Below the pieces are notes generated by a model. That model did not search any database and was not told the DNA's origin. It saw nothing but the letters and a program-made list of their open reading frames with translations. Source: Paracyclopina nana (Eukaryota; Arthropoda; Copepoda; Cyclopoida; Cyclopettidae). From it: DNA of 64,000 nt. Positions 52,464-64,000 of the stretch are shown piece by piece; position 1 is the first letter of the stretch; every line of letters begins with the position of its first letter. The stretch covers positions 744,001-808,000 of the forward strand of contig JAGUCH010000003.1 in the NCBI GenBank assembly GCA_019096065.1, in the 5' to 3' direction. The position numbers were made by a program, and so were the translations under genes.

Positions 52464-54078
52464 TTAGTGATCTAAAATTCGCAAGTTTCCAGAGACAATT
52501 TTGTTCTCGAGAATTGCTCCTGCAGGAATGTCAATCCTGTCTCCATGATTGGCAATGATGATCACGGTGCCTCTGAGGCTGACTCCGCGTCCGAACGTAA
52601 CATTGCCAGACACGGTGAGATGGTCCAGCTCTAATATATCGGGAATGGATGCAAACCTCTTGAGAAAGTCACTCACCTATAAATAAGATGGATAAGAACT
52701 GACGCATTTATATTTAGTTAGAATGAAGTATTTACCTTTTTGAACTGATCGCCGAGCTTGACCAAGGGTGTGGATTGGAACATCCGCTCCGGGGCCATGA
52801 TAAGTGATCCTTCCTTTAATCTGTACAAGTTCGACATGATGAGGAGCAAATCAGATGACTTCTTCACGGGTAAGAATCTTGATCTGGGCACATTGATGCC
52901 CTTGCAGCCTTCAAAGCACTTCATTGCTGCACCAACTGCTGTTTCGAGTTGAATGACGTTGAGGCCGTCGTCCAAGGTCTTTGGGTTAACAATGACCTCC
53001 ATATCGAGCATATTCTCGTCAATGATCCTTTTTATTGCTTGCAGGCCGATCCACAAATTGTTGGTGTTGAACACGTTGAATTTCTTCACCGACTTGAAAT
53101 CCTCTTCATGATTTTTCGGAACCTGAAACAATCAACTTTGCTTTTGTAGCAGCAATGGATTCCATGAACAGTTCAACTCACTTGTGCAACTTCAAGGAGT
53201 CTCAACTTGCCCTCATATTTGATGAGGGTTCCTCCCTTGACGTCAGCCCTGGTTTTGTCAGTGACTTCCATAAAGAACTCGGACTGGTCCTTAGTGCATT
53301 CCTTCAAAATGCCAAGATCCACGGTGGCTCCCATATTGTCAATGTTGGACATGAAACAGGCCGTCCTGCCCTGCTCAATCAGCTCCTCGAGGAGACCAGA
53401 GTTGTAGAAACTCTGATAAAAGTCACCGTGGCCAGGAGGGTACCAGGCCTCGATATCAGAGTCGGTTCGGATGTCTTTTGCTACGGGCATCAGAGACTCC
53501 TTGTTGATTCGCGGATACCGCGATTGGTTGAAGGTTAAAATCCTGACTCGGAGATTGTTGTATTTCCTGATGATCTTGTGAGTATCCTCGTCCGTGTTGA
53601 ACGAGTTCATGAGTACTAGGGGCACATCTGCATCGTACTTCTTGTTCAGATGTTCGATTTGCTGCACGGCAAGGTCAAGGAAGGTCAGGTCGTTTCTCAC
53701 AGCAATGACAGACTTGGGCCCCTTGCAGCCCATGGACGTGCCAAGGCCGCCGTTGAGCTTCACCACGACCAGCTTGTCGAGGAGGGCTTTGATCTCCTCC
53801 TTGGTTTCCGGAGCAGGCAAGGAGTCATGCGCCACGATGGCATCAGAGGGGAGCTTTTCAATCTTGTCCCAGTCGATGGCTTCTTGCGAGTCTGTGGCCA
53901 AGAAGCTGGCGAAGAGTCTCTGGAAGCCGTTGAACTCCTTGTCAATCATGGTCGCCTGCGCCTCTGGAAGAGGATAGGTCTTCTTGAGCTTCTCCAGCTC
54001 CATGGCCAGGCATCTTTCTGCGTCCTTCTTGGTGAGCTCCTTGAACTCCATGCTCTGGGAAATGGACCTATCCAGCAT
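52464..54078 (-). CDS. UGP2: UTP-glucose-1-phosphate uridylyltransferase
   Basis: Three coding exons: 53182-54078, 52736-53122 and 52464-52676, in phase, 498 aa (human about 508). It makes UDP-glucose from UTP and glucose-1-phosphate in the cytosol, feeding glycogen, glycan and chitin pathways. Motifs: [17 protein letters not shown] (nucleotide loop), [29 protein letters not shown], and a C-terminal left-handed beta-helix ([30 protein letters not shown]). The first ATG (54078) lies right at an acceptor (TTTTCAG/ATG), so an untranslated exon probably sits upstream; a few coding residues there cannot be excluded. UDP-glucose chemistry is separate from the PAPS used by the sulfotransferase nearby. 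Confidence 0.95.
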
Positions 54079-55085
54079 CTGAAAATAAACCGTATGAGCT
54101 ATTAGCGCAATTTTTGGCTGATAAGGAGGCGAACCAAGTCATTAAGTCTTCCAGAGCTCAAGACTCTTTGAATGATGACAGGCACGTCCATGATGGGATG
54201 CAAACTGAGAATGAATGTCCTTGTCACAAATGGTTTCACACAATAAAAGCTATTGATAGATGTGCGACACAAGTGTGACAAGAGTTTGTGCGTGGACACT
54301 TCTTGCACTTGCAAATCTAGGAACGCGTTTATCTGTTTGGCTCGCAGAAACGCTTATCAAATTTCAATTTCAATAATTGATGTCAAAAAGCTCGGGCGAA
54401 TTTAACGAGTGGCCATTTCGCGAACAAAAAAATAATCACACCAATATTTACCTTCATAGTTGCCATTATTGTTATTGTTGCAGATATGCCCTTCAGTTGA
54501 ACTCTACGGAGCGGAGTGGAAACCCTCGGGTGAAGCAGTACTGCGTTTCAGCTGAGAGTGCGCAAGCGCAAGCAGTGTGTACAACGAAGAAAGCCGTGTC
54601 AGGCAGTTGCGGCTCATATGAGGCTTGTCATCTGCTCCACATTATTATGCTGCGGCTGACGGAAGGCATATGATTCATTTGACAGAGCGTGATTAAATCC
54701 GTGCATGATTCTTATCGAGAACTGCATGACATTGATTGCGATTTGCGAATAGCACATGCAGAGGACCTTCGAGTTGTCAAACGAGTTTGTGGAGGTTTTG
54801 TCACTAGGGCATATGATGCTTTGCTAGTGAGTAGCTGCGCAGCAAATGTTGGCCACTACCTTAGGAATGGCGTGGGCAACTTTGACCGAAGTAGAAAACA
54901 AGTTGTTCAGCGTCACATCAATGCAGTCCACTTTCATACTTTACTTAATGTAACGCACGATTTATTTGGCTATAAATAACTTTTGATAATCAACTAAACG
55001 AAAATGCTTTAGAAATCAATGGAAACTGAACAAAGCTCCATCGTACACACATATATAAATCAATTGCAATCATGGAAGAGGCTTT
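54079..55085. other. UGP2 promoter side and intergenic
   Basis: Should hold the 5' untranslated exon of UGP2 and the 3' flank of the V-ATPase gene. ORFs at 54102-54314 (minus) and 54689-54979 (plus) lack ATG starts and family resemblance. No repeat recognised. Confidence 0.45.
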
Positions 55086-57083
55086 TTAGCTGGCCTTGAT
55101 TGGGTACTGGTGGCCTTTCTCTCCCTGCTCCTTTTCCAATTGCCTGCCCAGATACTCCCTGAAAATCGTAGTTGAAAGTTAGCTTAAGTGTCAGTCAGGT
55201 ATAATCAAAAAGCTGCTTTGTTTTACCAATTGTGGACCATCAGCTTCTGTACTGCAAGCAGAGCCTCATAGCGAACGTTGTGGTCAGCGTGGCCAAGCAG
55301 AGTCATCACGATGGTCTTACCATGAAGTTGCTCCATGACACTTAGAAAGAGAAATTGCTTTAAAAACTAATAATATAGAAGAGCAGTTATCACTTACTGC
55401 TTGCCACGTTGGTAATGACGAACGTACTCGCCCAAGTCAAAACAGGCCACACTCAAAATCAGAGGATCGGTACTTGTTTCCAAGAGGTTGATGAGAATCT
55501 TGAGCAACTCGTAGTTGCTGTCGTTCAACTTGTGCGCGTTCTCCCTCCAGAAACGCTCAGACCTATGCACGGGAGACCACTCTAGTCTGCCAGATCTGAC
55601 TTCAGTGATGTACTCGTCGTAAGAGCTCAAGTCTTGCAGAGACATTTCCATTTTCTCCTTCAGAAACTCAATGTCAGCCTGAATGTCCTCATCGTCGAAC
55701 TTCCTTTGCTCGAGGAACTCCAGTTGCTTCATCACTTTGCATTGCACCATGGAAATGCAATTCTCCTTCACAGTTTTGGGCTCTTCGGGCTTCTCGATCA
55801 TGTTCTATCGTCAAAAATTAATGCTGATGCAAAAGACACATTTCACATGTCAGGCTTACCCTGAAAACTGCCAAGATGATCCTGCTGACCTTTTCCTTTT
55901 GAGCATCAGCCAAAATATCAGCCAGAATGGGAATCACGCCGAACCTAAATCAATTTCTGTAAACCCAATAAAAAAGTCACCCATCTAGTTTGACCTACTT
56001 GTTGAGTTTTTCAGCGATGGTAGCGTTGAATGTCATGACCCACAGGCAAAACGAGAGCTGGTATTGGACTTGAAAGTTGACCCTGCTTGACAGCACAGTG
56101 ACAATGGCGCCGATCCCGTCTAAAGCCACAAACGCAATGCGATACTGATCAATGCGAAGCATCATTTGCATGCATCTTGCCACTGACTGCAAGTACTCAT
56201 TATTGGGAGCCCTCAACTGATCCTTGAGCCACGTGAGATAAAACTGGAGATCTGGCCCCATCATGAGCTCTCTGGACCAACAGGCCATTTTGGCAATGAC
56301 TCGAGATGTCATGTTCATGATGAAACCGACTGGCCGATTCAGCAGGGTCAGCAATTGCGTCCACACCGACTCACGCTTGCGGAGAGCAAACTCCTTGAAA
56401 ATCTCAACCCTGCCCTTGTCCTCTTGCAGCAAGTCATCCAGAAGCGTCAACAAGTATTGAATGGTGGCATCTTTGGAGATCTGGCTCAAAAGGTTCATGA
56501 ACGTTTTTGGCAGCTGGAGAGGATTCTCCTTGATGAGAGCCACACGCGTGGCAGCGTCAGCTCCGTCGAAGCGAGAAATGAAGTCATAGTCATCCTTGGA
56601 AATCATTTGGGACCTGAAGGAGCAGGCAAACTCGGTTTGTTCCTCAAGGCTAATTTTTAAGGGCCAACTTACTGCAAGTAGGACTGCCAATTGATCCTCT
56701 GGCTTCGCACCTCTTGGGCCCTTTGCTGGAGCACGGATGTAGCTACCAAAACGCCTTGTTCATTCATCGGTTACAATATCAGGTATAACGCAAGAATGGG
56801 ATGAGGCAAACAAAGAGTGGAAGGGGAGAAAAAAAATGGTAAATGACTACGCTTTCTACATTTTCTCTAAGAGTACAAAATCAATTTCAAAGCGACATGC
56901 GGGAAAGGCAATCTTTTTACCTCCTTTCTCAATGTCGTCCGGCATCGAGCCCAGCATCTTGTTGATATTTTGATCACCGCCAACCATTTTAGACTCTTTC
57001 AAATCTGTATTCGGATTTTGTGAGGAGTCTCCTGATCTTGAATGTTGACTGATCCCGTGACTTGACAGCTGATTAGTTATCAT
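55086..57083 (-). CDS. ATP6V1H: V-type proton ATPase subunit H
   Basis: Seven exons: 56921-57083, 56673-56742, 55999-56613, 55860-55944, 55398-55804, 55227-55340 and 55086-55158, all in phase, 508 aa from the first ATG. Subunit H clamps V1 to V0 and is needed for proton pumping in endomembranes. Family runs include [105 protein letters not shown] and [15 protein letters not shown]. It is a HEAT/armadillo-like helical protein. The Met at MVGGDQ would give a length nearer the human protein (483 aa), so the first about 32 residues are uncertain. Confidence 0.94.
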
Positions 57084-57486
57084 ACACAAAACAGCCTAAA
57101 TGCTAGCAAACTTGTGAAAAAAGCCAAAATGTAGATATTTTTGATTAACGTGAGCCCTCTGGTAGCACCTCTTCGTTTGACGGAAAATAACGCAACCTTT
57201 CTTCTCTTTAAATAAAAAAAAATGATTGATTAAAATGCAACAATTGTGTAGCTTCTTAAATCATTTGTTTTCGAGCTAAAAATAGTAAAGATATTCTATA
57301 ATATGAATTCCAATTGCATGCAACTGATAAAAAGAGTTCTTGAAGAAAGTCTTTTACTAAAAAAAACCTTGAAAGCAATTAGTGGAAGTACTAGAGAAAA
57401 TAATTAACCGACTATTACGCCATAATTACATTCAATTTTCGGTTTATTTGTAAATACACAGCCCGTTCAGAAGGTTTAGCCTTGCA
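57084..57486. other. Intergenic, no gene seen
   Basis: AT-rich gap between the V-ATPase H promoter and the 3' end of the gustatory-receptor-like gene. Confidence 0.45.
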
Positions 57487-58992
57487 CTACATTGTCGAGT
57501 TTGTGACAGGGCAATTCATCGTTGGTTTGTTGAACTGATTCATTTTGAAGCTGATCACGATTAAAAAGTAGCCCATCATAATAAGGTAGAAATTGGTGAG
57601 CATTCCTTTGCTCAGCCTAAAGTACCCATTGGGAGCAATGGCACCGTCAAACATTATGTGCTGAACTCGATCTCTGAGCGCTGACAGCTCGTACAGCTGT
57701 TGAGGGGTCAGCCTCAGAAATTTGAGGATTGATATCTCCCTGAGGGCAGTCCAAGTTCTCTCCAATTCCTTTTCTAACTTCCAGCATTTGGTTGCCAATA
57801 TGTTGAGCCGCACAATGAACAGGATGCCCATGACAAAGAAGTAGAATCCAAAGGCAAACAAAAACTCCAAGTTGGCATCTCCTACAAATCCAGCCGACAT
57901 GAAGCTAGTGACAGCTACGTAGAAGTCAGCAAGGACCAAAATGGCACTTGAGAAAACATCAACGCTTAACAGCGGGCCAAATGCATCATCCAAGTGCTCA
58001 GCCACGTCAACCAAATCATTTCCCAACTCATTCAAGGTGTCCATGTCATTGACAGTTACGAGGTTATTGACAACTGATTTGTTGGTTTGCCACGACATTC
58101 TGGAAGCTAATTTCAGCATTTTTATATCGTTGCTGCAAATTTTCAATATGCATTATACCTGGTATACTGTTATCTTTGCTTTTGTAGGGAGGTGGTGGCA
58201 ATGCCCCCTTTTTACCCCTGATCAATCTTCCATTTTTGCTTTGTGGCAATATTTGGCTGCGGTAGTTTTTCAGCATGATCCTCGTAACATCGATGCACTG
58301 AACAGAGATCAGAAAGGACGCAACGCTGGGCATTGACAGTAATAAAAATATGTATAATATCTTCAAGGCGCAAACAAACGGAACAAGCAGTCCAACGCTC
58401 ATATGATCGCAGTAGAGGTAATATATGGCAACAAATCTGAAAGCAGATATGTATTATATATGACTTATAGTACAATGAAAATGTACCCAAATGGTGTAGC
58501 CAAAATGATATTGGCCAAGTTGAGCAGAACCAAAGTCCTTTTGGTTTTTGTACTAACTGTGCGCATCTCTCCATCCGTAATAAAAGTGTCTGATATTCTG
58601 CTTGATAGGTAGCAGATTTTGCTCAGCTCTGGCTCACATTGATTCAAGTAATGAATGTACAAGTAGGTTATAACAAGGAAGATGACTGGCTCAAGGAAAT
58701 AGATCAGCACTTCTGTATAGTTGAGTCCCGAGGCAAAAAATTGAGGGAAGGCAAAAAAATCCAACGGGGTGATATCGCCCAAAGCTGTGCCTATGACAGT
58801 TGCGCACAATGCGATGAACACCAGCGTATGGACAAAGAAGCACCAAAAAAGTCTGAAGTTGTTCTGCTTGAAGCTCGAGCAGTTGTCCCAATCAAAATCA
58901 CTTGGGTTGTCACTCAGAGGAACAAGAGGAAAACCTCCAAAAAAGCCCAAGAAATAGATTGAGCCTGAAATGGGATCCAAAGGCGAGGACAT
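57487..58992 (-). CDS. Gustatory-receptor-like seven-TM protein
   Basis: Three exons: 58487-58992, 58159-58436 and 57487-58106, in phase, 467 aa, with about seven hydrophobic segments (for example LFWCFFVHTLVFIALCATVIG, LIYFLEPVIFLVITYLYI, LEFLFAFGFYFFVMGILFIV). The C-terminal region (ALRDRV...GAIAPNGYFRLSKGMLTNFYLIMMGYFLIVISFK) has the layout of the insect gustatory receptor signature: a G-x-F-x-L run, then TY-five-residues-QF. Here the TY...QF is GY...SFK. These are ligand-gated cation channels for taste or internal nutrient sensing. Assignment rests on topology and this weak motif; another seven-TM family is possible. Confidence 0.65.
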
Positions 58993-59141
58993 GTCGAATT
59001 AAACTGCAGTAATAAATGTAGTCAAGGCAAGGTCGTCTTTGTGGGTAGCAACCTGGGCTGCACGACCTTTGCCATTAATAATAAAAAAGGCCAAGTGTAA
59101 AGAAAACAACTCTAATTCTTTTTAGATTGCTGACTGCAGAA
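58993..59141. other. Short intergenic gap
   Basis: About 150 bp between the gustatory-receptor-like start and the coiled-coil gene stop; would hold the former's promoter. Confidence 0.4.
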
Positions 59142-59834
59142 TTATTTTTGCAATTTTTGCCGCCTTTTCTCAAAAGCAGCCAAGCGATTGTCCAAAGTTT
59201 TTGTCTGCAGTTTAAGCTTGTTCAACTTTGCCTCCAAGTTGGCTTTTTGCTTGGTTTTCTCCACTGAATCAGTTTCTAACTTGTCTCCAGCCTTTTTCAA
59301 GTGGTTAGCTTGGTTTTCCAATGCGCTAATTTGCCTTTTCAAGTCCGCTATGCTAGATGCGAAAGAAGCCTCCCTCAGATCGCATATTTCAGCCTTCATC
59401 TGGTTCAGTTTCCTGCCAAGCGGTCCTTGTAGAATGCACTCTTGTATTTGTTGTGTCCACATTCTTTGCTCATTGACAACTGCAAGCCTCTTGTTGCGGA
59501 AATGATCCTGCATTAGCTCCAGTTTTTTCTTCTCCACAGCCGTTTCAGCGCTTTCTTCAATTATGTCATTCAACGCAGCTCGCAAGACTTGTCTTTCTGC
59601 TCTAGCTTCGGTTTGATAAACGCCGTTAGAAGAGTACAACTCAAGTTGCTTCGAAACCGCGGCTCTTTTCATTGCAAGCCTATTCCTTTCCTTTTCTAGC
59701 GCTGCAAACTCTTTCGCCTTTCGCTGAATTTCCGTGTTTTTAGCCTCGATTGCTTCGTCAAACTTTGCCGATTGAACTTTAATAGCATCAAAACTTTGCA
59801 GTAGAGCCTCCAAGTCAACTTCTTTGTCCGCCAT
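59142..59834 (-). CDS. Single-exon coiled-coil protein, unknown function
   Basis: 230 aa, ATG at 59834, intronless. Starts MADKEVDLEALLQSFDAIK and is almost wholly predicted coiled coil, rich in Lys, Glu, Ala and Leu with few aromatic residues (KEFAALEKERNRLAMKR, LKRQISALENQANHLKK). No membrane segment or enzyme motif. It resembles kinetochore, centrosome or axoneme accessory proteins in style only. Lack of introns in a region of split genes is notable. I do not recognise the family. Three tandem repeats with GTAAACA lie just upstream. Confidence 0.7.
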   Translation of the reverse strand: MADKEVDLEALLQSFDAIKVQSAKFDEAIEAKNTEIQRKAKEFAALEKERNRLAMKRAAVSKQLELYSSNGVYQTEARAERQVLRAALNDIIEESAETAVEKKKLELMQDHFRNKRLAVVNEQRMWTQQIQECILQGPLGRKLNQMKAEICDLREASFASSIADLKRQISALENQANHLKKAGDKLETDSVEKTKQKANLEAKLNKLKLQTKTLDNRLAAFEKRRQKLQK

Positions 59835-59877
59835 TTTTATTTTTTTGCCGAGTTCATTTGACGACTTTTAAAAGAGG

Positions 59878-60255
59878 AAACCGGAAGCGTAAACTAAAGA
59901 AGAATTACCGAAAGCTCTCAGGATGAATTACCCGATTAATGCAAGAAAGCGCCAAAAGTACGAATTAATTGTCTCAGATAAACGATGACTTTTTAAAGCG
60001 GAAATGAAATTACAAAGAGTTGGTCGTAAATGAGAAACCGGAAACGTAAACAAAAGAAGAAAATACCAGAAGGCTCTTTGCTTAAATTGGCCAAGTTGCC
60101 TAAAAAAGCGCCAAAAGCCGCAATATTTTTCTGGTTACACTGAAAACAGAAGAAATTGAGCGCGAGAGAAAAATCAAACCGGAAACGTAAACAAAGAGAC
60201 GAAGTTACGGTTCTCTCTTAGCTGAAATTAGCCGAGCGGCACAAAAAAGAGCCCA
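59878..60255. repeat. Three tandem repeats with GTAAACA
   Basis: Units start at 59878, 60035 and 60178 with AACCGGAAACGTAAACAAA, then ACCGAAAGCTCTC-like and AAAAAGCGCC-like blocks. They lie 5' of the coiled-coil gene and 3' of SNX13. GTAAACA is the forkhead core and CCGGAA an Ets core, so a promoter role is possible. The rest of 59835-60583 shows nothing. Confidence 0.6.
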
Positions 60256-60583
60256 GCGATAAGAAATAATGCGCATTAAATTGCGATTTCTGGCACCTTT
60301 GAAAGTCCTTCTAAAGCGGATAAAATGAATGCGAAGAAGACGGTCATAAGCAAAACAATATAATTGTATTAATATCAACATTGAAAGGTCGATTGGTCGT
60401 CATATAATGAAGCAATTATTACTTATCACAATCTCTTGATGCCTAAGAATAATCTGAAGTAGAAATGGTGGATCATTGCTATCATCTGTACAGGAGAATG
60501 GATTTGGCCACTGCAGGTACAGATTAACAAACACTTTAAGGTTGTTGCTCTTTCAAGTAGTTTCTGACATATTCAATTTGACT

Positions 60584-63500
60584 TCATCGCCTCAAATCCG
60601 CGTGTTTCCTCTGCGAATTTTTCAGCTCGTTTTTCACTCTGGAGGAGCGCGAGTGCAATTTCTGGAAGATGGTCTTGAAGTCTTGCTCCTGGAAAAGTGA
60701 CTCTAAAATGCCTTCCAGTATGACAATGCCGAGCCTCTTGTTCAAGACCGGATGCTGGAGCATGTCGAAGAGCATGATGAGCCCGGACTTGGACGTCTCT
60801 GAGCCGATCACGCGGCGAAGATCGTCGGAGAAGCTGGAGAAAAGCGCAGCTCTGGCCACAATGCGAGTCCGCATCTTCGTGTTTTCATCACGCGGTTGCT
60901 TTGCAGCTGCAGGATACCTTGAAGGAAAGTATTCTGAATGATGGTTTTCAGTTGACATAATTATAGGACTAGTTACCCATCAGGCCAGAGGCTTTGCTTC
61001 AACGATTCTATGTAGGAGCCAATCTTTTCTGGAGAGGTCATTTGAGCAAAGTAGTCGACAATGCGCCGATTCACGATGTCACCTGAAACTGGAAGTTGAA
61101 ACTATCTGGCTCTGGGTAAGTTGTAAAGAGTGTTACCAAACATTGCTTTTATGAGCTGTCGCAGCACAGCCACAATTTGCCTCCGAAGCCACTGATTTCG
61201 CTCCTGGAGGTCAAACACCTCATCCATGAAGAGGAGCAGAATTCTCAAAGGGATGTTGTCCCCTGGCTCGGTTTCAAGACCAGCTCCAACCTTGCCATCT
61301 GCCAATTGATGAGTGGCGCTCTTACCGCCATTCCCAGACGACTACAAGTAAAGCATGAATGATATGATAAGCATGGAGAAATGAGCAATTACTGTGAGAG
61401 CCTTGAGTCCGTCAACCATCGAGGCCGTTGTATGAATGATATTGCTGGGGACTGATGTGACCACGTGAGCCGCACTTTTGACAGAATTCTTCATGCTGTT
61501 GGTGGCAGCTTTGATCACGTTTGAACGCTCGCGCTCGTAGCTGGTGGTGTGATCCAGGAATCTGGTCATGTAAATGATCAGTTCGGCATACTCTTGTAGT
61601 ATTTCTGGCCGCAGGAGCTCCTTCAAGTAGGCGTCCAGCATGAGCCTTCTTTTCTCAAGGACATGCTTGTCCATGTTGCCGAAAGTCTTCTTGCTGGGGA
61701 AAGCCAGCTTGGACAGCTTGGGATATTTGGCGTTGATTTTTTCGTGCAGTGCGAAAAAGTCGGAATATCTTCGGTAGATCTTTTGCAGATTAATGTCTCC
61801 AATATTGTTGACGGCCTTCACTTCTATGGTATACATGGCATATGGTTTCACCACATTTTCCTTCATAATTGAGAAATCGGTAATGTGTGCCACTAGTTGA
61901 GCTGTGGTTTCGTTGCCAAACTTGGAAGGTGGGATTGGAGAAACGGATAAGTTTTGCCTGCAGGTAGAAGAAAGGGTTAAAGTCCTCACTTCTCAAAATG
62001 AGCAGAGAAAGAGTCACCTGAAAGATCCGGCAGAGATACTTGACCCTGTACGTTTATGAGTTTTTGGGCAGAGGCCACTGTCCAAGCTGTCCCCAGACTG
62101 GACGCTGTTGCTGTCATAAATGCTGAGCTCTTCCCCTCCTGACAATGAATTGGTGTCGTCCTCATCCTCGTCCTCCTCGGACTTGATGGCATCTCGTAGC
62201 AAGTCCAATTCTGCGAGCAGTTTTACGTAGCCGATGCTTTTCTTGAAGGACTGCAGAAACCGCTCGTCCTCGCTCAATCTGGCGTAGATCGCAACCTGAG
62301 ACTCGTCAAACCACTCAGAGTCCGGAGGCTCAGATCGAATTTTAAAGAGGAGCCGTTTCACCACCGATTCCTCGATTTTCAGCCTCGTGCTGGCCTTTTC
62401 TGACAAATATTCCTCGTATATGGAGTGAGCTGCTTCGCGCATATTTTCAGTCAAGTTGAGCCGTTGAGTGGAAGCTCTCCTCAACCGCTCGGAATGCTTG
62501 GCACTTTCTTCCTTATTATTGCTGGGCGGAATTTGGCTCTTTAGCTGAATGTCATCCAATTCCAGGGCTACACAAAACTATGATGCTTAATCTGGGACTG
62601 AAAAACAATGTATCATACCTTGAAGTTGCGACTCTGCGGAAACCTTCCATCCTTCGATGTTGAGGTAGAAAAAGAGGTAAGCCTGGCAGCCGATCGAGGT
62701 CATGTAGTCGATGAAGTAGCTGAGGGCAATGTTGTTCTTCAGGATGACATCGATGGGCAGGTCAAAGAGTTTCATGCCTGGCCCAATCATCTGGTTCCAG
62801 TCCACACGTGCTGGAATTCCCACGGAGTCAGCATCTGATCCGCCAGACGCCAGACGTTTCATTCTGGCTTCGATGACCTTGTTCAAGTAGAGCAGTGAGT
62901 TGAGCTGCTGCTTCAAAGACGAGTCTCCTTCCCCCTTGGAATCGTTGGAGCGGATGAAGCTGATGTCTTTGTTGACCATTTCGCGAGTGGCAAGCAGCTC
63001 TTCCATGCTCTCGGAATATCGGATGGAGGACAGGAAGACTTCATGCTTGATCTTGTAGTCTTGTATCAGCCACACCAGAGTCTGGTTGATAAAGTCCGGG
63101 TCACTGAGCAAGTCGAGCGTGGGCTTCAGAACGACGTTGACCAAAATCTCACGTGTCAAAGTGCGCAGGGGGATGGCGTTGAAGTCTGGCTCCTTGAGCA
63201 GCAGGAAGAGGAGGATTTCCGAGATGCTCTGCAAGTAGCTCAGCTCCTCTTGCTGAATGGAGCTGGCCAAGTCTCGGCTCAGGTTGGTCTCCATGGCCAC
63301 CTCGGCATCGAAGAAGAGCGACTCCAGATCCTGGATCTTCCCATTGCTGGGCTGCTCCTCCTCCTTGAGCTGGAGCATGAAGCGTGCCTTCTTGAACAGC
63401 CTCACGTGGCTCGCCACGTCGTCCACCAGCCGTGTGGTGAGAAATGGAATCCAGTCAATGGACTTGATTTTGAATGACAGGTGAAGGATCAGGTGACTGA

Positions 63501-63915
63501 TTGAATCCTTCAAGTGGATGGGGAAAGCTCGGTCGTGTGTTAATTTGAAATGCCAGGGGTAGACGTAGTCGCGAAACACGTATCCCATGATCAAGTTGAG
63601 GGGCTCGTCAATTTTGGCGGATCCTGTCAAGGAGGCGGCTTCCCAAATAAACCTCAGCTCGTTGGCCTCCGCCTCATTTTTTCGGCCACTTTCAGAGATG
63701 ACGTAGGGACCCTTGAACCACGACCAGGACTGGCGAGATTGCCGGGAAATGAGTGACACCAAGTTGACACTTGTCCTGGACAGACACACCCCAAAAAGCA
63801 TGGTGAGTGAGCCAATGAGGATGAAAACAGAGGCCATAGAGAGGGAAAAGAGGCCTTTGAGGCCCATCGAGGCCGCCGCCAAGATGAAGGCCAGCATGAA
63901 CCAGAAAGGTTCCAT
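60584..63915 (-). CDS. SNX13: Sorting nexin 13 (RGS-PX1)
   Basis: Six exons: 62619-63915, 62018-62567, 61393-61957, 61137-61341, 60977-61082 and 60584-60917, in phase, about 1018 aa (human 957). Order: two N-terminal membrane segments (FMLAFILAAASMGL, ASVFILIGSLTMLFGV); PXA domain (DEPLNLIMGYVFRDYV, DWIPFLTTRLVDDVASH, LSDPDFINQTLVWLI); RGS domain (ALSYFIDYMTSIGCQAYLFF, SIYEEYLSEKAST, DERFLQSF); PX domain (YAMYTIEVKAVNN, RRYSDFFALHEKI, PSKKTFGNM); nexin C domain (DNIPLRILLLFMDEVFDL, RNQWLRRQI, QHPVLNKRLG, KLHSRS). SNX13 tethers ER to endosomes or lipid droplets and handles lipid or cholesterol at lysosomes; the Drosophila relative is snazarus. The start was taken at the ATG before the first membrane segment. 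Confidence 0.95.
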
Positions 63916-64000
63916 TTTCTAATGAGGTCACAAGGTAGTCATTGTTTTTTCCTTCTTCGTTTGAAAAACTCTTTTCCTAGCGACGATGTCCTTGCCACAC

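Noticed and set aside
54102-54314. 70-aa minus ORF just upstream of the UGP2 start as a possible N-terminal exon
   Set aside because: It has no ATG start and ends at a stop before the acceptor in its frame; more likely untranslated sequence.
54689-54979. 96-aa plus ORF
   Set aside because: It begins at GTG, overlaps the UGP2 promoter side and resembles no family.
50603-63915. A functional gene cluster for lysosome biology
   Set aside because: Genes share strand and some share organelle, but UGP2, the taste-like receptor and the coiled-coil gene do not fit; housekeeping genes cluster by chance.

Overview
The window is animal nuclear DNA, most likely from an arthropod. Genes are split by short GT-AG introns (mostly 35-65 bp). 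The gene set includes a gustatory-receptor-like protein, a Tre1/moody-type GPCR with an NRY motif, a DEG/ENaC (pickpocket-like) channel and SETD7-like MORN/SET proteins. The species cannot be named from the sequence; I lean to a crustacean or another non-insect arthropod, with low confidence.

Layout. 0.1-1.2 kb: a TIR element beside a broken tRNase Z (ELAC2) copy. 1.8-3.2 kb: DTWD1, minus strand, three exons. 3.3-4.3 kb: a 9-bp minisatellite. 4.3-20 kb: accessory DNA with tRNA-derived SINE-like repeats, a foldback element split by a 7.3-kb Ty3/Gypsy-type LTR retrotransposon (GATCA target duplication), a 169-bp satellite and a TA-flanked TIR element. 21-22 kb: a secreted carbonic-anhydrase-like gene that has lost two zinc ligands, with a long foldback element at its last visible splice donor. 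22.5-28.5 kb: repeats. 28.5-30 kb: DEG/ENaC exons. 30.5-33.2 kb: a secreted MORN/SET gene. 33.3-35.8 kb: two minus-strand secreted or membrane loci, each with an ORF defect. 36.2-40.3 kb: a minus-strand non-autonomous LTR element with one Gag-like ORF. 40.9-43.1 kb: decayed PDZ-gene and sulfotransferase copies.

44.5-64 kb is gene-dense and every gene is on the minus strand: carbohydrate sulfotransferase, Tre1-like GPCR, PLA2G15, UGP2, V-ATPase subunit H, a gustatory-receptor-like gene, a coiled-coil gene and SNX13. Several are housekeeping genes of lysosome/endosome biology (PLA2G15, V-ATPase H, SNX13) or nucleotide-sugar supply (UGP2). I read this as chance clustering, not a pathway. The sulfotransferase start lies only 59 bp after the GPCR stop.

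The best leads are: the Gypsy element with two extra 3' membrane-protein ORFs, one directly after a strong splice acceptor; the foldback element whose duplicated AGGT supplies splice-site dinucleotides at both ends; a foldback family with degenerate AAAGGC subrepeats and a visible empty site; the acatalytic carbonic anhydrase; and the non-autonomous LTR element with an internally duplicated Gag-like protein. Exon boundaries were read by eye from splice motifs, frame continuity and family knowledge. No database search was run.
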